A DNA stretch of 64,000 nt from BOG-908 sp963795825 (lineage in GTDB: Bacteria; Pseudomonadota; Alphaproteobacteria; Acetobacterales; Acetobacteraceae), in NCBI GenBank assembly GCA_963795825.1, contig CAWCIW010000004.1:356578-420577 (forward strand), in the 5' to 3' direction. The notes under the pieces were generated by a model that was given only the letters and a program-made list of their open reading frames with translations, ran no database searches and was not told the DNA's origin. Position numbers and translations under genes: made by a program. Positions 1 to 8,115 of this stretch are shown piece by piece (the stretch's first letter is position 1; each line of letters begins with the position of its first letter).

Positions 1-133
1 CTTCCAGGGCGAGCGCGCCGTTCTCGGCTTCGTCCACCGCGAAGCCGCAATGCTCCAGGATGCGTCGCGCCACGCGGCGCACGGTCCTGCTGTCGTCGAC
101 GATGAGGAAGGCTTTGGGAGTCGGCGCACTCAT
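1..133 (-). CDS. cheY: CheY-like response regulator, N-terminal part (cut by window edge)
   Basis: Only the first 44 residues are inside the window; the gene continues past position 1. The visible protein starts MSAPTPKAFLIVDDSRTVRR, and the DD pair after the first beta strand is the acidic pocket of a receiver domain. The phosphoacceptor Asp lies outside the window. The ATG overlaps the cheW stop as ATGA (130-133), so translation is probably coupled. As last visible gene of a chpT-cheA-cheW-cheY operon it is probably the diffusible regulator phosphorylated by CheA. Whether it is a motor-binding CheY or a longer regulator cannot be told from the fragment. Confidence 0.85.
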   Translation of the reverse strand, partial: MSAPTPKAFLIVDDSRTVRRVARRILEHCGFAVDEAENGALALE

Positions 134-567
134 GCCGCCAGCTCCAGCTCGAGGCGCAGCAGCATCGCGATGTCCAGCACCACGAGCAGGCGGTCCGCCA
201 CGCGGTGGATACCCTGGCTGTGCGCAGCCCAGACGGCCGGCAGCGTGGGCGGATTCGGCTCCAGACTTGCCGCCGGCAGTGTCACGACCTCGTGCACCTG
301 ATCGACCATCAGCGCGTAGAGTTCGGTGCCGTGCTCCGTGACGACAGCCATCTGCGTGGCGGTGTCAGGCAACGGGTCCAGATGCAGGCGCCGGCGCAGG
401 TCGATCGCCGTCACGATGCGGCCGCGCAGGTTGAGGTTGCCGGCCACTTCGCGCGGCGCCAGCGGGATGCGGGCGATCTTCTGGCCTGCCAGAACGTCGC
501 GCACCGCCAGAACGGGCAGGCCGCAAAGCTGGCCATCCAACGTCAGGGTCACGTAGGCGGAATCCAT
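130..567 (-). CDS. cheW: Chemotaxis coupling protein CheW
   Basis: A 145-residue protein, the normal CheW size. It has the two-subdomain SH3-like pattern: FxLxG-like start (TLDGQLCGLPVLAVRDVL), the NLRGRIVTAIDLRRRL segment typical of CheW near residues 47-62, and a second half with LMVDQVHEVVTLP. It should link chemoreceptors to the P5 domain of CheA at the inner face of the membrane. It lies 12 bp after cheA and overlaps cheY by 4 bp, so it is the middle of an operon. No receptor (MCP) gene is visible here. Confidence 0.9.
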   Translation of the reverse strand: MDSAYVTLTLDGQLCGLPVLAVRDVLAGQKIARIPLAPREVAGNLNLRGRIVTAIDLRRRLHLDPLPDTATQMAVVTEHGTELYALMVDQVHEVVTLPAASLEPNPPTLPAVWAAHSQGIHRVADRLLVVLDIAMLLRLELELAA

Positions 568-579
568 GATCGGCGCTCC

Positions 580-3258
580 TCAGACCTGTTCTTGTGCGTG
601 CGCAGGCTGCGACAGGCAGCTGCGCAACGCTTCGATCAGCGCGGTGCGCTGGGATTTCTGCACGTAGGTGGAGAAGCCGGCCGCCAGGGCCTGTGCGTTG
701 TCTGACGCGCCGTCATGCGCGCTCAGCGCGATCATCGGCGTGTTCGCCCAGGCGCCGCCTTGCCGCGCCGCGCGGGCAAAGGCCAGACCGTCCATGTCGG
801 GCATTTCGATATCCGACACGATGGCGTCCACCTCGAGGCCGCTCTCCCGCAGAGCGAGCGCCGCCGCGGCGCTGTCTGAAGCCGTCACGTCGTAGCCGGC
901 CGCCGACAAAGCGGGCACCAGCAACTGGCGGAAGAAATCGCTGTCCTCGACCACCAGCACGCGGCGGCGCCCGCCGGCGCGCGGTGCTGCGGCCACGAAC
1001 CAGTCCCGCCAGGCGAGGGTCAGCCAGTGGCCGGTATCGAGAACGTCGGCTGCCTGGCCGGCGATGATGGCGGTGCCCAACACGCCGGCCCGCGCCGATC
1101 CGAGCTCGATGTGCAATCGGGCGTGCACAACGTCGATGATGGTATCGACCATCAGGCCCATGCTGCGCGGACCGTCGGAGAATACCAGGACAGATTGCGT
1201 CTCCTGCGACGCGCCACTCTCTTCCATCCCGATCAGCTTCATGAGCTGGCCACGATACTGGGTGACCAGGCCGCCGCTCGACTGCTCGATACGGCTGGCG
1301 GGGATGGTCTCCAATCGCGCCACCAGGTTCAGCGGCACGGCATACAAGCCGCCCAGCGAACCGGCGCGGAACAGCAGCAGGGCGATCTGATCTTCCGAGC
1401 CGGATTTAGGTGATGCGATATCCGCGCCGGCATGGGCCGCGGCGCGGGCGGCGATGCCGGCGCTGCGGGCGATGCCGTTGGGGTCGAGGATCATGATCAC
1501 CGAGCCGTCGCCCAGGATGGTGTTGCCGCTGAACATCGTCACGTGGCGCAGCACGGGTGCGACCGGCTTGACCACGATCTCCTCGGTGTCGAACACCTCG
1601 TCGACCACGATACCCAGCTTGATGCTGCCCACGGCGGTGACGACCACCGTCGTGTGCGAATTCGGCGCGCGGTCCGCCGGATCGAGCCGCAGCAGGCTGG
1701 AGAGCCGGATGAGCGGCAGCAGCTCGTCACGCAGGCGCAGCACGTCCGCGCCGCCGACCTGCTCGACGATCATCACCTCGCGTGCCGTGCCGTCGCTCGA
1801 TCCGGCCGCTGCATCGGATTTCGGCGCGGTAGATGGCCCGCTCGCGCCGACCCTGACCAGCTCGCGCACGGCTATCTGCGGGATGGCGAAACGCTCTCCG
1901 CCCGCCGCGACGATAACTGCGGAGACGATCGCCAGAGTGAGCGGTATTTTCACGCTGAAACAGGAGCCCGCGCCCATCGTGCTGGCCAGCTCGATGGTGC
2001 CGCCGATATGCTCGATATTGGAGCGCACCACGTCCATCCCCACGCCGCGGCCGGAAATGGCGGTGACCGCCTCCGCGGTGGAGAAGCCGGCGCGGAAGAT
2101 GAACGCGCGTATCTGCGCCTCCGTCATCGCCGAGAGTTCGGCCTCTGTGGCGAGGCCCTGCGCCAGGGCCTTGGCGCGCACCCGTGCCACGTCGATACCG
2201 CGCCCGTCATCGCTGATCTCGATGATGATGTGGCCGCCTTCATGATACGCGTTGAGCAGGATGCGGCCGGCATCCGGCTTGCCTGCGGCGCGGCGCACCG
2301 CGGCTGTCTCCAGCCCGTGATCGGCGCTGTTGCGCACCATGTGGGTGAGCGGATCACGCATCAGCTCGAGCACCTGGCGGTCCAGCTCGGTATCCTGGCC
2401 GCGCATCTCCAGCACGATCGTCTTGCCGGTCTCCTGCGCCAGGTCGCGCACCAGGCGCGGCAGCTTGTTCCACGCCGTGCCGATCGGCTGCATGCGGGTT
2501 TTCATCACGCCGTCCTGCAGGTCCGACGTGATCTGCGACAGACGCTGCAGCGGGGCGCTGAACGCGCTGGCCGCACGCTGCGCCGCTGTCTCGGCACGCG
2601 ATATCTGCAGGAGCTGGTTGCGTGTGAGCACCAGTTCGCCGACCAGCGTCATCAGCTCTTCGAGCACATCTACGGTCACGCGTATGGTCTGGGCCGCGGG
2701 CTCCGGCGCGCTTGCTGATGGCTGGTTGATGGGCGGGGTGAATGCGATCTGGTCAATCACCGGAGGAGCCTGCTCTGGGACCGGCGGCGGCGGCGCTGCC
2801 GGCATGTCCGCGCGCGCTTTGTTACGCGTCTTGCGCGCCGGTTTGGCGACCGCGACCGCAGCCGCCACCGGCTCGGCCGTCTCGCCCGATGCCACGCGAT
2901 TCAGCTCGGCGATGAGATCCTGGTCGCTGCCCTCCGGCTCGCTTCCCGCCACGCCAAGTGCCGCGACGATCGCCTTTATCCTGTCCAGCCCGGTCAGCAC
3001 TAGGCTGATCACCGCGGCGCTGGCCACGAGTTCGCCATCCCGCACGCGGCCGAGCACGTTTTCCGCGGCATGCGCCACGCGCTCCAGGCGCGGCAGGCCG
3101 AGGAAGCCGCAGGTGCCCTTGATCGTATGGACGAGGCGGAAGATCAGCGAGAGCGTGGCCTGGTCGCCAGGGTTACGCTCCAGCTTGACCAGGGCCAGAT
3201 CCAGATCGGCCAGCGCTTCGTTCGTTTCGGCAAGGAATTCAGGCAGTAGATCGTCCAT
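580..3258 (-). CDS. cheA: Hybrid chemotaxis histidine kinase CheA with C-terminal receiver
   Basis: Domains in order: HPt at the N-terminus with phospho-His in LVHTIKGTCGF (about residue 44), an Ala/Pro-rich linker, dimerisation helices (ELMTLVGELVLTRNQLL), an HK_CA ATPase with HMVRNSADHGLE, DDGRGID and GRGVGMDVV, two CheW-like regions, and a receiver domain (RRVLVVEDSDFFRQLL, phosphoacceptor in SDIEMPDMDG, Lys near the end). Start: an upstream ATG at 3279 has no ribosome site, whereas the ATG at 3258 follows GGAGGG closely, so I chose the shorter form (892 aa). The fused receiver and separate ChpT-like partner suggest a branched phosphorelay, as in other alphaproteobacterial CheA hybrids. 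The frame is intact over 2.7 kb. Confidence 0.93.
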   Translation of the reverse strand: MDDLLPEFLAETNEALADLDLALVKLERNPGDQATLSLIFRLVHTIKGTCGFLGLPRLERVAHAAENVLGRVRDGELVASAAVISLVLTGLDRIKAIVAALGVAGSEPEGSDQDLIAELNRVASGETAEPVAAAVAVAKPARKTRNKARADMPAAPPPPVPEQAPPVIDQIAFTPPINQPSASAPEPAAQTIRVTVDVLEELMTLVGELVLTRNQLLQISRAETAAQRAASAFSAPLQRLSQITSDLQDGVMKTRMQPIGTAWNKLPRLVRDLAQETGKTIVLEMRGQDTELDRQVLELMRDPLTHMVRNSADHGLETAAVRRAAGKPDAGRILLNAYHEGGHIIIEISDDGRGIDVARVRAKALAQGLATEAELSAMTEAQIRAFIFRAGFSTAEAVTAISGRGVGMDVVRSNIEHIGGTIELASTMGAGSCFSVKIPLTLAIVSAVIVAAGGERFAIPQIAVRELVRVGASGPSTAPKSDAAAGSSDGTAREVMIVEQVGGADVLRLRDELLPLIRLSSLLRLDPADRAPNSHTTVVVTAVGSIKLGIVVDEVFDTEEIVVKPVAPVLRHVTMFSGNTILGDGSVIMILDPNGIARSAGIAARAAAHAGADIASPKSGSEDQIALLLFRAGSLGGLYAVPLNLVARLETIPASRIEQSSGGLVTQYRGQLMKLIGMEESGASQETQSVLVFSDGPRSMGLMVDTIIDVVHARLHIELGSARAGVLGTAIIAGQAADVLDTGHWLTLAWRDWFVAAAPRAGGRRRVLVVEDSDFFRQLLVPALSAAGYDVTASDSAAAALALRESGLEVDAIVSDIEMPDMDGLAFARAARQGGAWANTPMIALSAHDGASDNAQALAAGFSTYVQKSQRTALIEALRSCLSQPAHAQEQV

Positions 3259-3339
3259 GGGCCCTCCGTTCGCCACCATGACGGCGTTGGACGAAGAAAC
3301 CGTAAACCAACAGACGGGCCGGCTCTGCAGCTTGCGTGG

Positions 3340-3897
3340 TTATGCCGCTTCGATCTCCAGCTCTGATACCAGGCGCAGGACCACGCCAAGCGACCCGGCC
3401 TGCAGTCGCGCCATAGCCGCCGCCACGCCGCGCGCCTCGAGCGGCGGATCGGGCGAATCGAGCAGTCCGGGCGGCCAGGCGGCGCGCCTCCCCTCCACGC
3501 GCACGCGCAGGTGCCGCCCCGCCCCGCCCAACCAGATCGCGCCGCCCATCGGCAGGGCCGCGGCAGCGGCCAGCAGCAGACAGGCGGCGAACTGGCGCGC
3601 CGAATCGTCCTCCAGGACCGCCTCGAGACTCACCTTCAGCTTTGCGATATTCGGCAGGCCGGGCAGCAAGGCCGCCAGATCGCCTACCTCGGCGCCGGCG
3701 CCCCAGGCCGCGCGAAGCACGCGCAGCCTGTCGGTCAGCTCGCGCGCGCAATCCTGCGCCAAAGCCAGCGCCTCCGGATCGGGCGCCTCCGCCATCATGT
3801 CCAGCGACGCGGCCAGCGCACCCAATGTGCCGGCCAGATCGTGGCATATCCTGGCGCACACCACGCCTGCGAAAGCTAACTTGTCCGTCTCTGACAC
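3340..3897 (-). CDS. Histidine phosphotransferase family protein (ChpT-like)
   Basis: The N-terminal helix carries RICHDLAGTLGALAASLDMM, the H-D-L-x-G box of the ChpT/DUF2328 family, with the phospho-His at about residue 19. The rest is a degenerate kinase-like C-terminal domain without ATP-binding N or G boxes, as known for ChpT. Role inferred: shuttling phosphate between receiver domains, here probably the CheA-fused receiver and CheY. Start: an ATG at 3921 is possible, but GGGAG lies 6 nt before GTG at 3897, and this gives a normal family start (185 aa). It is the first gene of the che operon, about 80 bp before cheA. Confidence 0.8.
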   Translation of the reverse strand: MSETDKLAFAGVVCARICHDLAGTLGALAASLDMMAEAPDPEALALAQDCARELTDRLRVLRAAWGAGAEVGDLAALLPGLPNIAKLKVSLEAVLEDDSARQFAACLLLAAAAALPMGGAIWLGGAGRHLRVRVEGRRAAWPPGLLDSPDPPLEARGVAAAMARLQAGSLGVVLRLVSELEIEAA

Positions 3898-3903
3898 ATC
3901 ATT

Positions 3904-3913
3904 CTCCCGGGAG
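3904..3913. promoter_or_regulatory. Palindromic ribosome-binding site shared by divergent genes
   Basis: The 10-bp palindrome CTCCCGGGAG supplies GGGAG on both strands. On the plus strand it lies 6 nt before the ATG of the DUF3553 gene (3920); on the minus strand it lies 6 nt before the GTG of the ChpT-like gene (3897). The two starts are only about 22 bp apart, so each promoter must lie inside the other gene and the two leaders must be antisense to each other. Confidence 0.5.
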
Positions 3914-3919
3914 CAGCCC

Positions 3920-4114
3920 ATGTCCGCATACGATGCAACCTACGAGCCTGGCCAGTTTGTCAGCCATCCCGGGTGTCCGGACTGGGGCATGGGGCAGGTG
4001 CAGTCGGTGGCCGGGCCGCGGGTGACGGTGAATTTCGAGAATGCGGGGAAGGTGCTGGTCAATACGGATGTGGTGGGGCTGGTGGTGGAGAGTGTGGCTC
4101 GGGCGCCGGAGTGA
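3920..4114 (+). CDS. DUF3553 domain protein
   Basis: A 64-residue protein: PGQFVSHPGCPDWGMGQVQS at residues 10-29, then a short beta-rich stretch (VTVNFENAGKVLV). This matches the small DUF3553 family, which resembles the compact beta-barrel modules found in UvrD/CarD-like proteins; the biochemical role is not established. GGGAG lies 6 nt upstream. It is divergent from the che operon, and its 3' end runs into a palindromic repeat that may stop transcription from both sides. Confidence 0.75.
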   Translation: MSAYDATYEPGQFVSHPGCPDWGMGQVQSVAGPRVTVNFENAGKVLVNTDVVGLVVESVARAPE

Positions 4115-4120
4115 GATAGG

Positions 4121-4280
4121 AAGCAAGGCCTTCTTTTCTGAAGAAAAGAAGCAAAAGACTTTTGGGAGTGCTGTCGCGGCGCGGGGGGAAATACGCGTTT
4201 CGCAGGATATGTGGGGGAACGTCGTCCAGGCGTCATAGCAAGAGTTTTTTGCTTCTTTTTTGCAAAAAAGAAGGCCTTGC
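4121..4280. repeat. Paired palindromic repeat, subtype A + A
   Basis: Two inverted half-elements: 4121-4164 and 4241-4280. The left half has a perfect 10-bp stem (CTTCTTTTCT, 4130-4139, against 4142-4151). The right half is its inverted copy. They lie between convergent genes (DUF3553 and the RND gene), so here the element could act as a bidirectional terminator. Confidence 0.85.
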
Positions 4281-4281
4281 T

Positions 4282-7200
4282 CTACTCGGCAGGCGACGCC
4301 ACGATCCCATGCACAATGCGATGCCGCGTGCCGCGCGCCCGCCGCTCCAGGATCAGGTAGATCACCGGTGTGGTATACAACGTCAGCGCCTGGCTCACGA
4401 CCAGGCCGCCGACGATCGCGATGCCAAGCGGCCGGCGCAATTCGCTTCCCGTGCCGAATGCCAGCGCCAGCGGCAGCGCGCCGCACAACGCCGTCAACGT
4501 GGTCATGATGATCGGGCGGAACCGTTCCACGCAGGCTTCGCGTATGGCGGCTTCCGGAGTCATGCCGCGCACGCGCTGCGCATCCAGCGCGAAATCCACC
4601 AGCATGATGGCGTTCTTCTTGACGATGCCCATCAGCAGCACGATGCCGATCACGCTGAGCACGCCGAACTCCGTGCCGCTGACCAGTATGCCCAGCAGCG
4701 CCCCCAGCCCTGCCGACGGCAACGTGGACATGATGGTGATCGGGTGCAGCAAGCTTTCGTAGAGCACGCCGAGCACGATGTAGATCGACAGCAGGGCCGC
4801 GCCGATCAGCGCCGGCTCTGCGGAGAGCGATTGCAGGAACAATTTGGAGTCGCCCTCGAACGACACGCGTATGCCTGGCGGTGGCGACAATTCGGCGACG
4901 ATGGCTTTCGCGCGGTTCACGGCGTCGCCCATCGCCAGCGTGGATTTCAGATTGTAGCTGATCTCGCCGCGCAACTCTTTGCGCGTCATGCACCACGTTC
5001 AGCGGCGCGATTCCGTAGGTGATGTGTGCGACGGCACCGAGCGGCACCGGCAGGCCGGTATTGGCGCCGACATAGACATGGTCGAGGAAATGCGGATCGC
5101 GCTGCAGCCAGGGCAGCGTCTCCAGTATCACGCTGTACTGGTTGCGCTGGCTGTAGATGGTCGAGATCGGCCGTTGCGCGAACGCATTGCCGAGCGCGAT
5201 GTCGATCGCGGCCGCCGATACCTGCAGGCGCGAGGCGGCCTGGCGATCGACGGTGACCGTCACCTGCGGCGAGTTGGAGTCCGCGTCGGACGTGACGTCG
5301 ATAAAGCCCGGCTCGTGTTGCAGGCGCGTCTCGATGCGGCTCTCCCACAGGCTGAGCTGTTCGAGATTGTCGCCAAGCACGTCGAAACTGTATTGCCCGC
5401 CGGCGCCCTGCTTGTTGCCGCCGCCGAAATCGCCCGGGGCGAACAGTACGGTGTGCAGACTGGCGATCGAGTCCAGTTGTTTGCGCAGCCGCTCGATGAC
5501 CGCACTGGGCTTTCGGCCGGCCTTCGAGCGCGGCTTCAACGACACGATGAGCGTCCCCTGGTTGGCCAGGTCGAAGCCGTTCGAAACGCCGACGGTGGAG
5601 CCTACGGCGGCCACTGCGGGATCGCGCAGGATGATATCGACCACGCGCTGCTGCTCGGTGACCATCTGCTGGAACGACGCGCTCGCCGGCCCCTCCGTGG
5701 TGCCGCGCAGCAGGCCGGTATCCTGGTCCGCCACGAAGTTCTTCGGCACCGCGCCATACAGATAGAACGTGACGAACACGGTCAGTATGGTGACGAACAG
5801 CATCGTCCAGCGATGGCGAAGGCTCCAGTCGCAGCCTACCATGTAGCGTCGTGTGATGTTGGCGAAGCCGCGCTCGAACCACTGGTCCACCCGCGCCAGG
5901 CGGCCGCGCGGCTCGTGATCGACGAGACGGCCACACACCATCGGCGTGAGCGTCAGCGACACGATGGCCGAGAACACGATGGCGATCGTCAGCGTCCAGG
6001 CGAATTCATGCAGGATGCGCCCGAGTATGCCGCGGCATGAACAGCAGCGGGATGAATACCGCGATCAGGGAAAGCGTGATGGAGACGACGGTGAAGCCGA
6101 TCTGGCGTGCGCCGACCAGGGCTGCTTCCAGGCGGGACATGCCCTGTTCGCGCAGGCGCGCGATGTTCTCGATCATGACGATCGCGTCGTCGACGACAAA
6201 GCCCACCGAGATGGTGATAGCCATCAGCGAGTAGTTGTTCAGCGAGAAACCGAACGCCCACATGCCGATCGCCGTGGCCGCCAGCGACAGCGGCACGGTG
6301 ACGGCGGCAGCCACGGTGGCCGCTACGCGACGCAGGAAGATGAACACCGTCACCAGCACGAGCGCGCCGGTGATCAGCAGGGTGATTTTCACATCGTTCG
6401 TGCTGGCGCGTATGGTCTGCGTGCGGTCATCGAGCACGGTGATGTGTATGTCCGACGAGATCCAACGCGCCACCTGCGGCAGCAACGCGCGCACACGGTC
6501 CACCGTGTCGATCACGTTGGCGCCGGGTATCTTGTAGATGCGCAGCAGGATGGCCGGTTTGTGGCCGTTCCAGGCGGCGAGGCGAACGTTGCTGACGCTG
6601 TCGATCACCTTTGCCACGTCCGACAGGCGCAGCACCGCGCCGTTGCTGGCCTTCAGCACCAGACGCGACCATAAGCGGCCGCACGGCTGATCTGGCCGTT
6701 GATGGTGATCTCTTCGGCGCGGTGCGGACCCTGGAAACTGCCTGTGGGCTCGAGCACGTTGGCGTTGACGATCGCCTGGCGCACGTCGTCGGCCGAAATG
6801 CCGGCCGCCCGCAACGCACCGGGATCGAGCTGCACGCGTATCGCCGGCGTCTGCCCGCCATCGATCTGCACGCGGCTCACGCCCTCGACCTGGCTGAACC
6901 GCTGCTGCAGCACGGTGTCGGCGGCCTCGTAGATCTGGCCGACGTTGAGCTGGTCCGACGATAGCGCGATCGTCATGATCGCGAGGTCGGCGGGATTGAA
7001 TTTCTTGTAGGTGGGCCGGACCGGCAATCCGCTCGGCAGATCGGTCTGCGCCGCGTTGATCGCCGATTGCACGGAGCGCGCGGCATCGTCCGTGGAGTTG
7101 CCGAAATCGAACAGCACGATGACATTGGCGTTGCCGACGGAGCTGGTGGAGAACATGTCCGATACGCCGCCGATCTCGCCGATGCGGCGTTCCAGCGGGG

Positions 7201-7394
7201 CGGCGATCGAGTTTGCCATGGTGGCAGGATCGGCACCTGGGCGGGCGGCGAACACGACGATGGCCGGGATGTCGACATTCGGCAGGGCTGCCACCGCCGA
7301 GGAACTGGTAGGCGACTATGCCGCCCAGGAGGAGGCCTAGCGAGAGCAGGATTGTCGCTACGGGGCGGTTGATGAAGAGGGTGGAGAAGTTCAT
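4282..7394 (-). pseudogene. RND efflux transporter permease (AcrB/MdtC-like), frameshifted
   Basis: The sequence encodes a complete RND pump of about 1036 residues in five reading-frame pieces. It starts with MNFSTLFINRPVATILLSLG and shows the porter-domain motif ALPNVDIPAIVV, TM4 with GFVVDDAIVMIENI (the paired Asp of the proton relay), the second repeat start after TLTPMVCGRL, and the C-terminal GIVLLMGIVKKNAIMLVDFA. Frame changes lie near 7285, 6670, 6025 and 4985. Reading the protein across them suggests +1, +2, +1 and +1 insertions, which agrees with the length of the region (3113 nt, remainder 2). No membrane-fusion or outer-membrane partner is visible. Either a damaged gene or sequencing indels. 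Confidence 0.85.
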
Positions 7395-7418
7395 GGGGCG
7401 CTACAGTCAGGGCAGGGA

Positions 7419-7475
7419 GCAAGGCCTTCTTTTTTGAAAAAAAGAAGCAAAAAACTTTTGACTCCGCTGTCGCGG
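7419..7475. repeat. Palindromic repeat half, subtype A (left)
   Basis: AAGGCCTTCTTTTTT, then A-rich complement, then the CAAAAAACTTTTG arm and ACTCCGCTGTCGCG. It is the left half of a pair whose right half is at 8053-8106; the AT-rich gene 7564-8007 lies between them. Confidence 0.8.
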
Positions 7476-7563
7476 GTTTGTGGCTGGCGTGCGTGTTTAT
7501 GGTGGCGGGTGCGTGAGAGGCAAGATTGGTGCGGAGTGGGGTAGTTGCGAACAGCAGCCATTT

Positions 7564-8007
7564 TCAAAGCACAACCCGCGGGTCTGCAGTCGATTTATCG
7601 TTAGGTTCGAGGGTTCTTTTTGTTTGCTTAGATGCGGTAACAGCCGTCCGTATGTAAGATATAATGAAAAGACCAGAGGCCATCGTCAGCAAGCTCATCT
7701 CACCGGTGTTGGCTGCCGTGACCCCGAAGATTGCCGCCATAATTACAAAGCGAAGCAAGAGGGATAAAATAATAAAACCTACAGTCTGCCGCATCCAAAG
7801 CTGACTGGTTTTTTCGTGTCCTTTAAAAGCAAGAAGAAAAAACGCAAGCGCTGCTATCTGTTGAATGGGTATGGAATAGAGATCGTGATTGGACTTGAGG
7901 CATTTTATCTTGTCGTAAACAATAAAAGCACTTGCTGCCACTGATACAAGCAGCAACAAAATTGCAATTGCCTTTCGGCTTACCTTCATGATCGACCGGT
8001 TTTCCAT
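7564..8007 (-). CDS. Small integral membrane protein, unknown
   Basis: A 147-residue protein with about four hydrophobic segments (IAILLLLVSVAASAFIVY, IAALAFFLLAF, VGFIILSLLLRFVIMAAIFG, LTMASGLFIISYI). I recognise no family. Start at 8007 with GAGGT upstream; an alternative ATG is at 7989. The DNA is clearly richer in A and T than all neighbours, and the gene sits exactly between the two halves of a palindromic repeat and between two RND genes. This suggests foreign DNA. The segmental pattern resembles small four-helix membrane proteins, but no function can be assigned. Confidence 0.6.
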   Translation of the reverse strand: MENRSIMKVSRKAIAILLLLVSVAASAFIVYDKIKCLKSNHDLYSIPIQQIAALAFFLLAFKGHEKTSQLWMRQTVGFIILSLLLRFVIMAAIFGVTAANTGEMSLLTMASGLFIISYIRTAVTASKQTKRTLEPNDKSTADPRVVL

Positions 8008-8052
8008 ACCAGGTTTACCTCGGTTATCTCAAACAAGGCGTTGCCGCAGCCG

Positions 8053-8106
8053 GCGACAGCGGAGCAAAAGTTTTTTGCTTCTTTTTTTCAAAAAAGAAGG
8101 CCTTGC
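8053..8106. repeat. Palindromic repeat half, subtype A (right)
   Basis: Begins GCGACAGCGGAGCAAAAG, then the T-rich/A-rich hairpin and AAGGCCTTGC. It is the inverted partner of 7419-7475. Confidence 0.8.
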
Positions 8107-8115
8107 CTGCTTTCT

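Noticed and set aside
1432..2718. Long plus-strand open frame opposite cheA
   Set aside because: It is the complement of intact cheA and is rich in Arg, His and Asp as expected from an antisense GC-rich frame; no domain is visible.
4979..6040. A 353-codon plus-strand open frame
   Set aside because: Antisense to the RND pump gene; the composition is typical of a shadow frame.
7480..7767. Plus-strand open frame opposite the AT-rich gene
   Set aside because: It runs across the repeat and the complement of a gene with clear transmembrane segments; no support.
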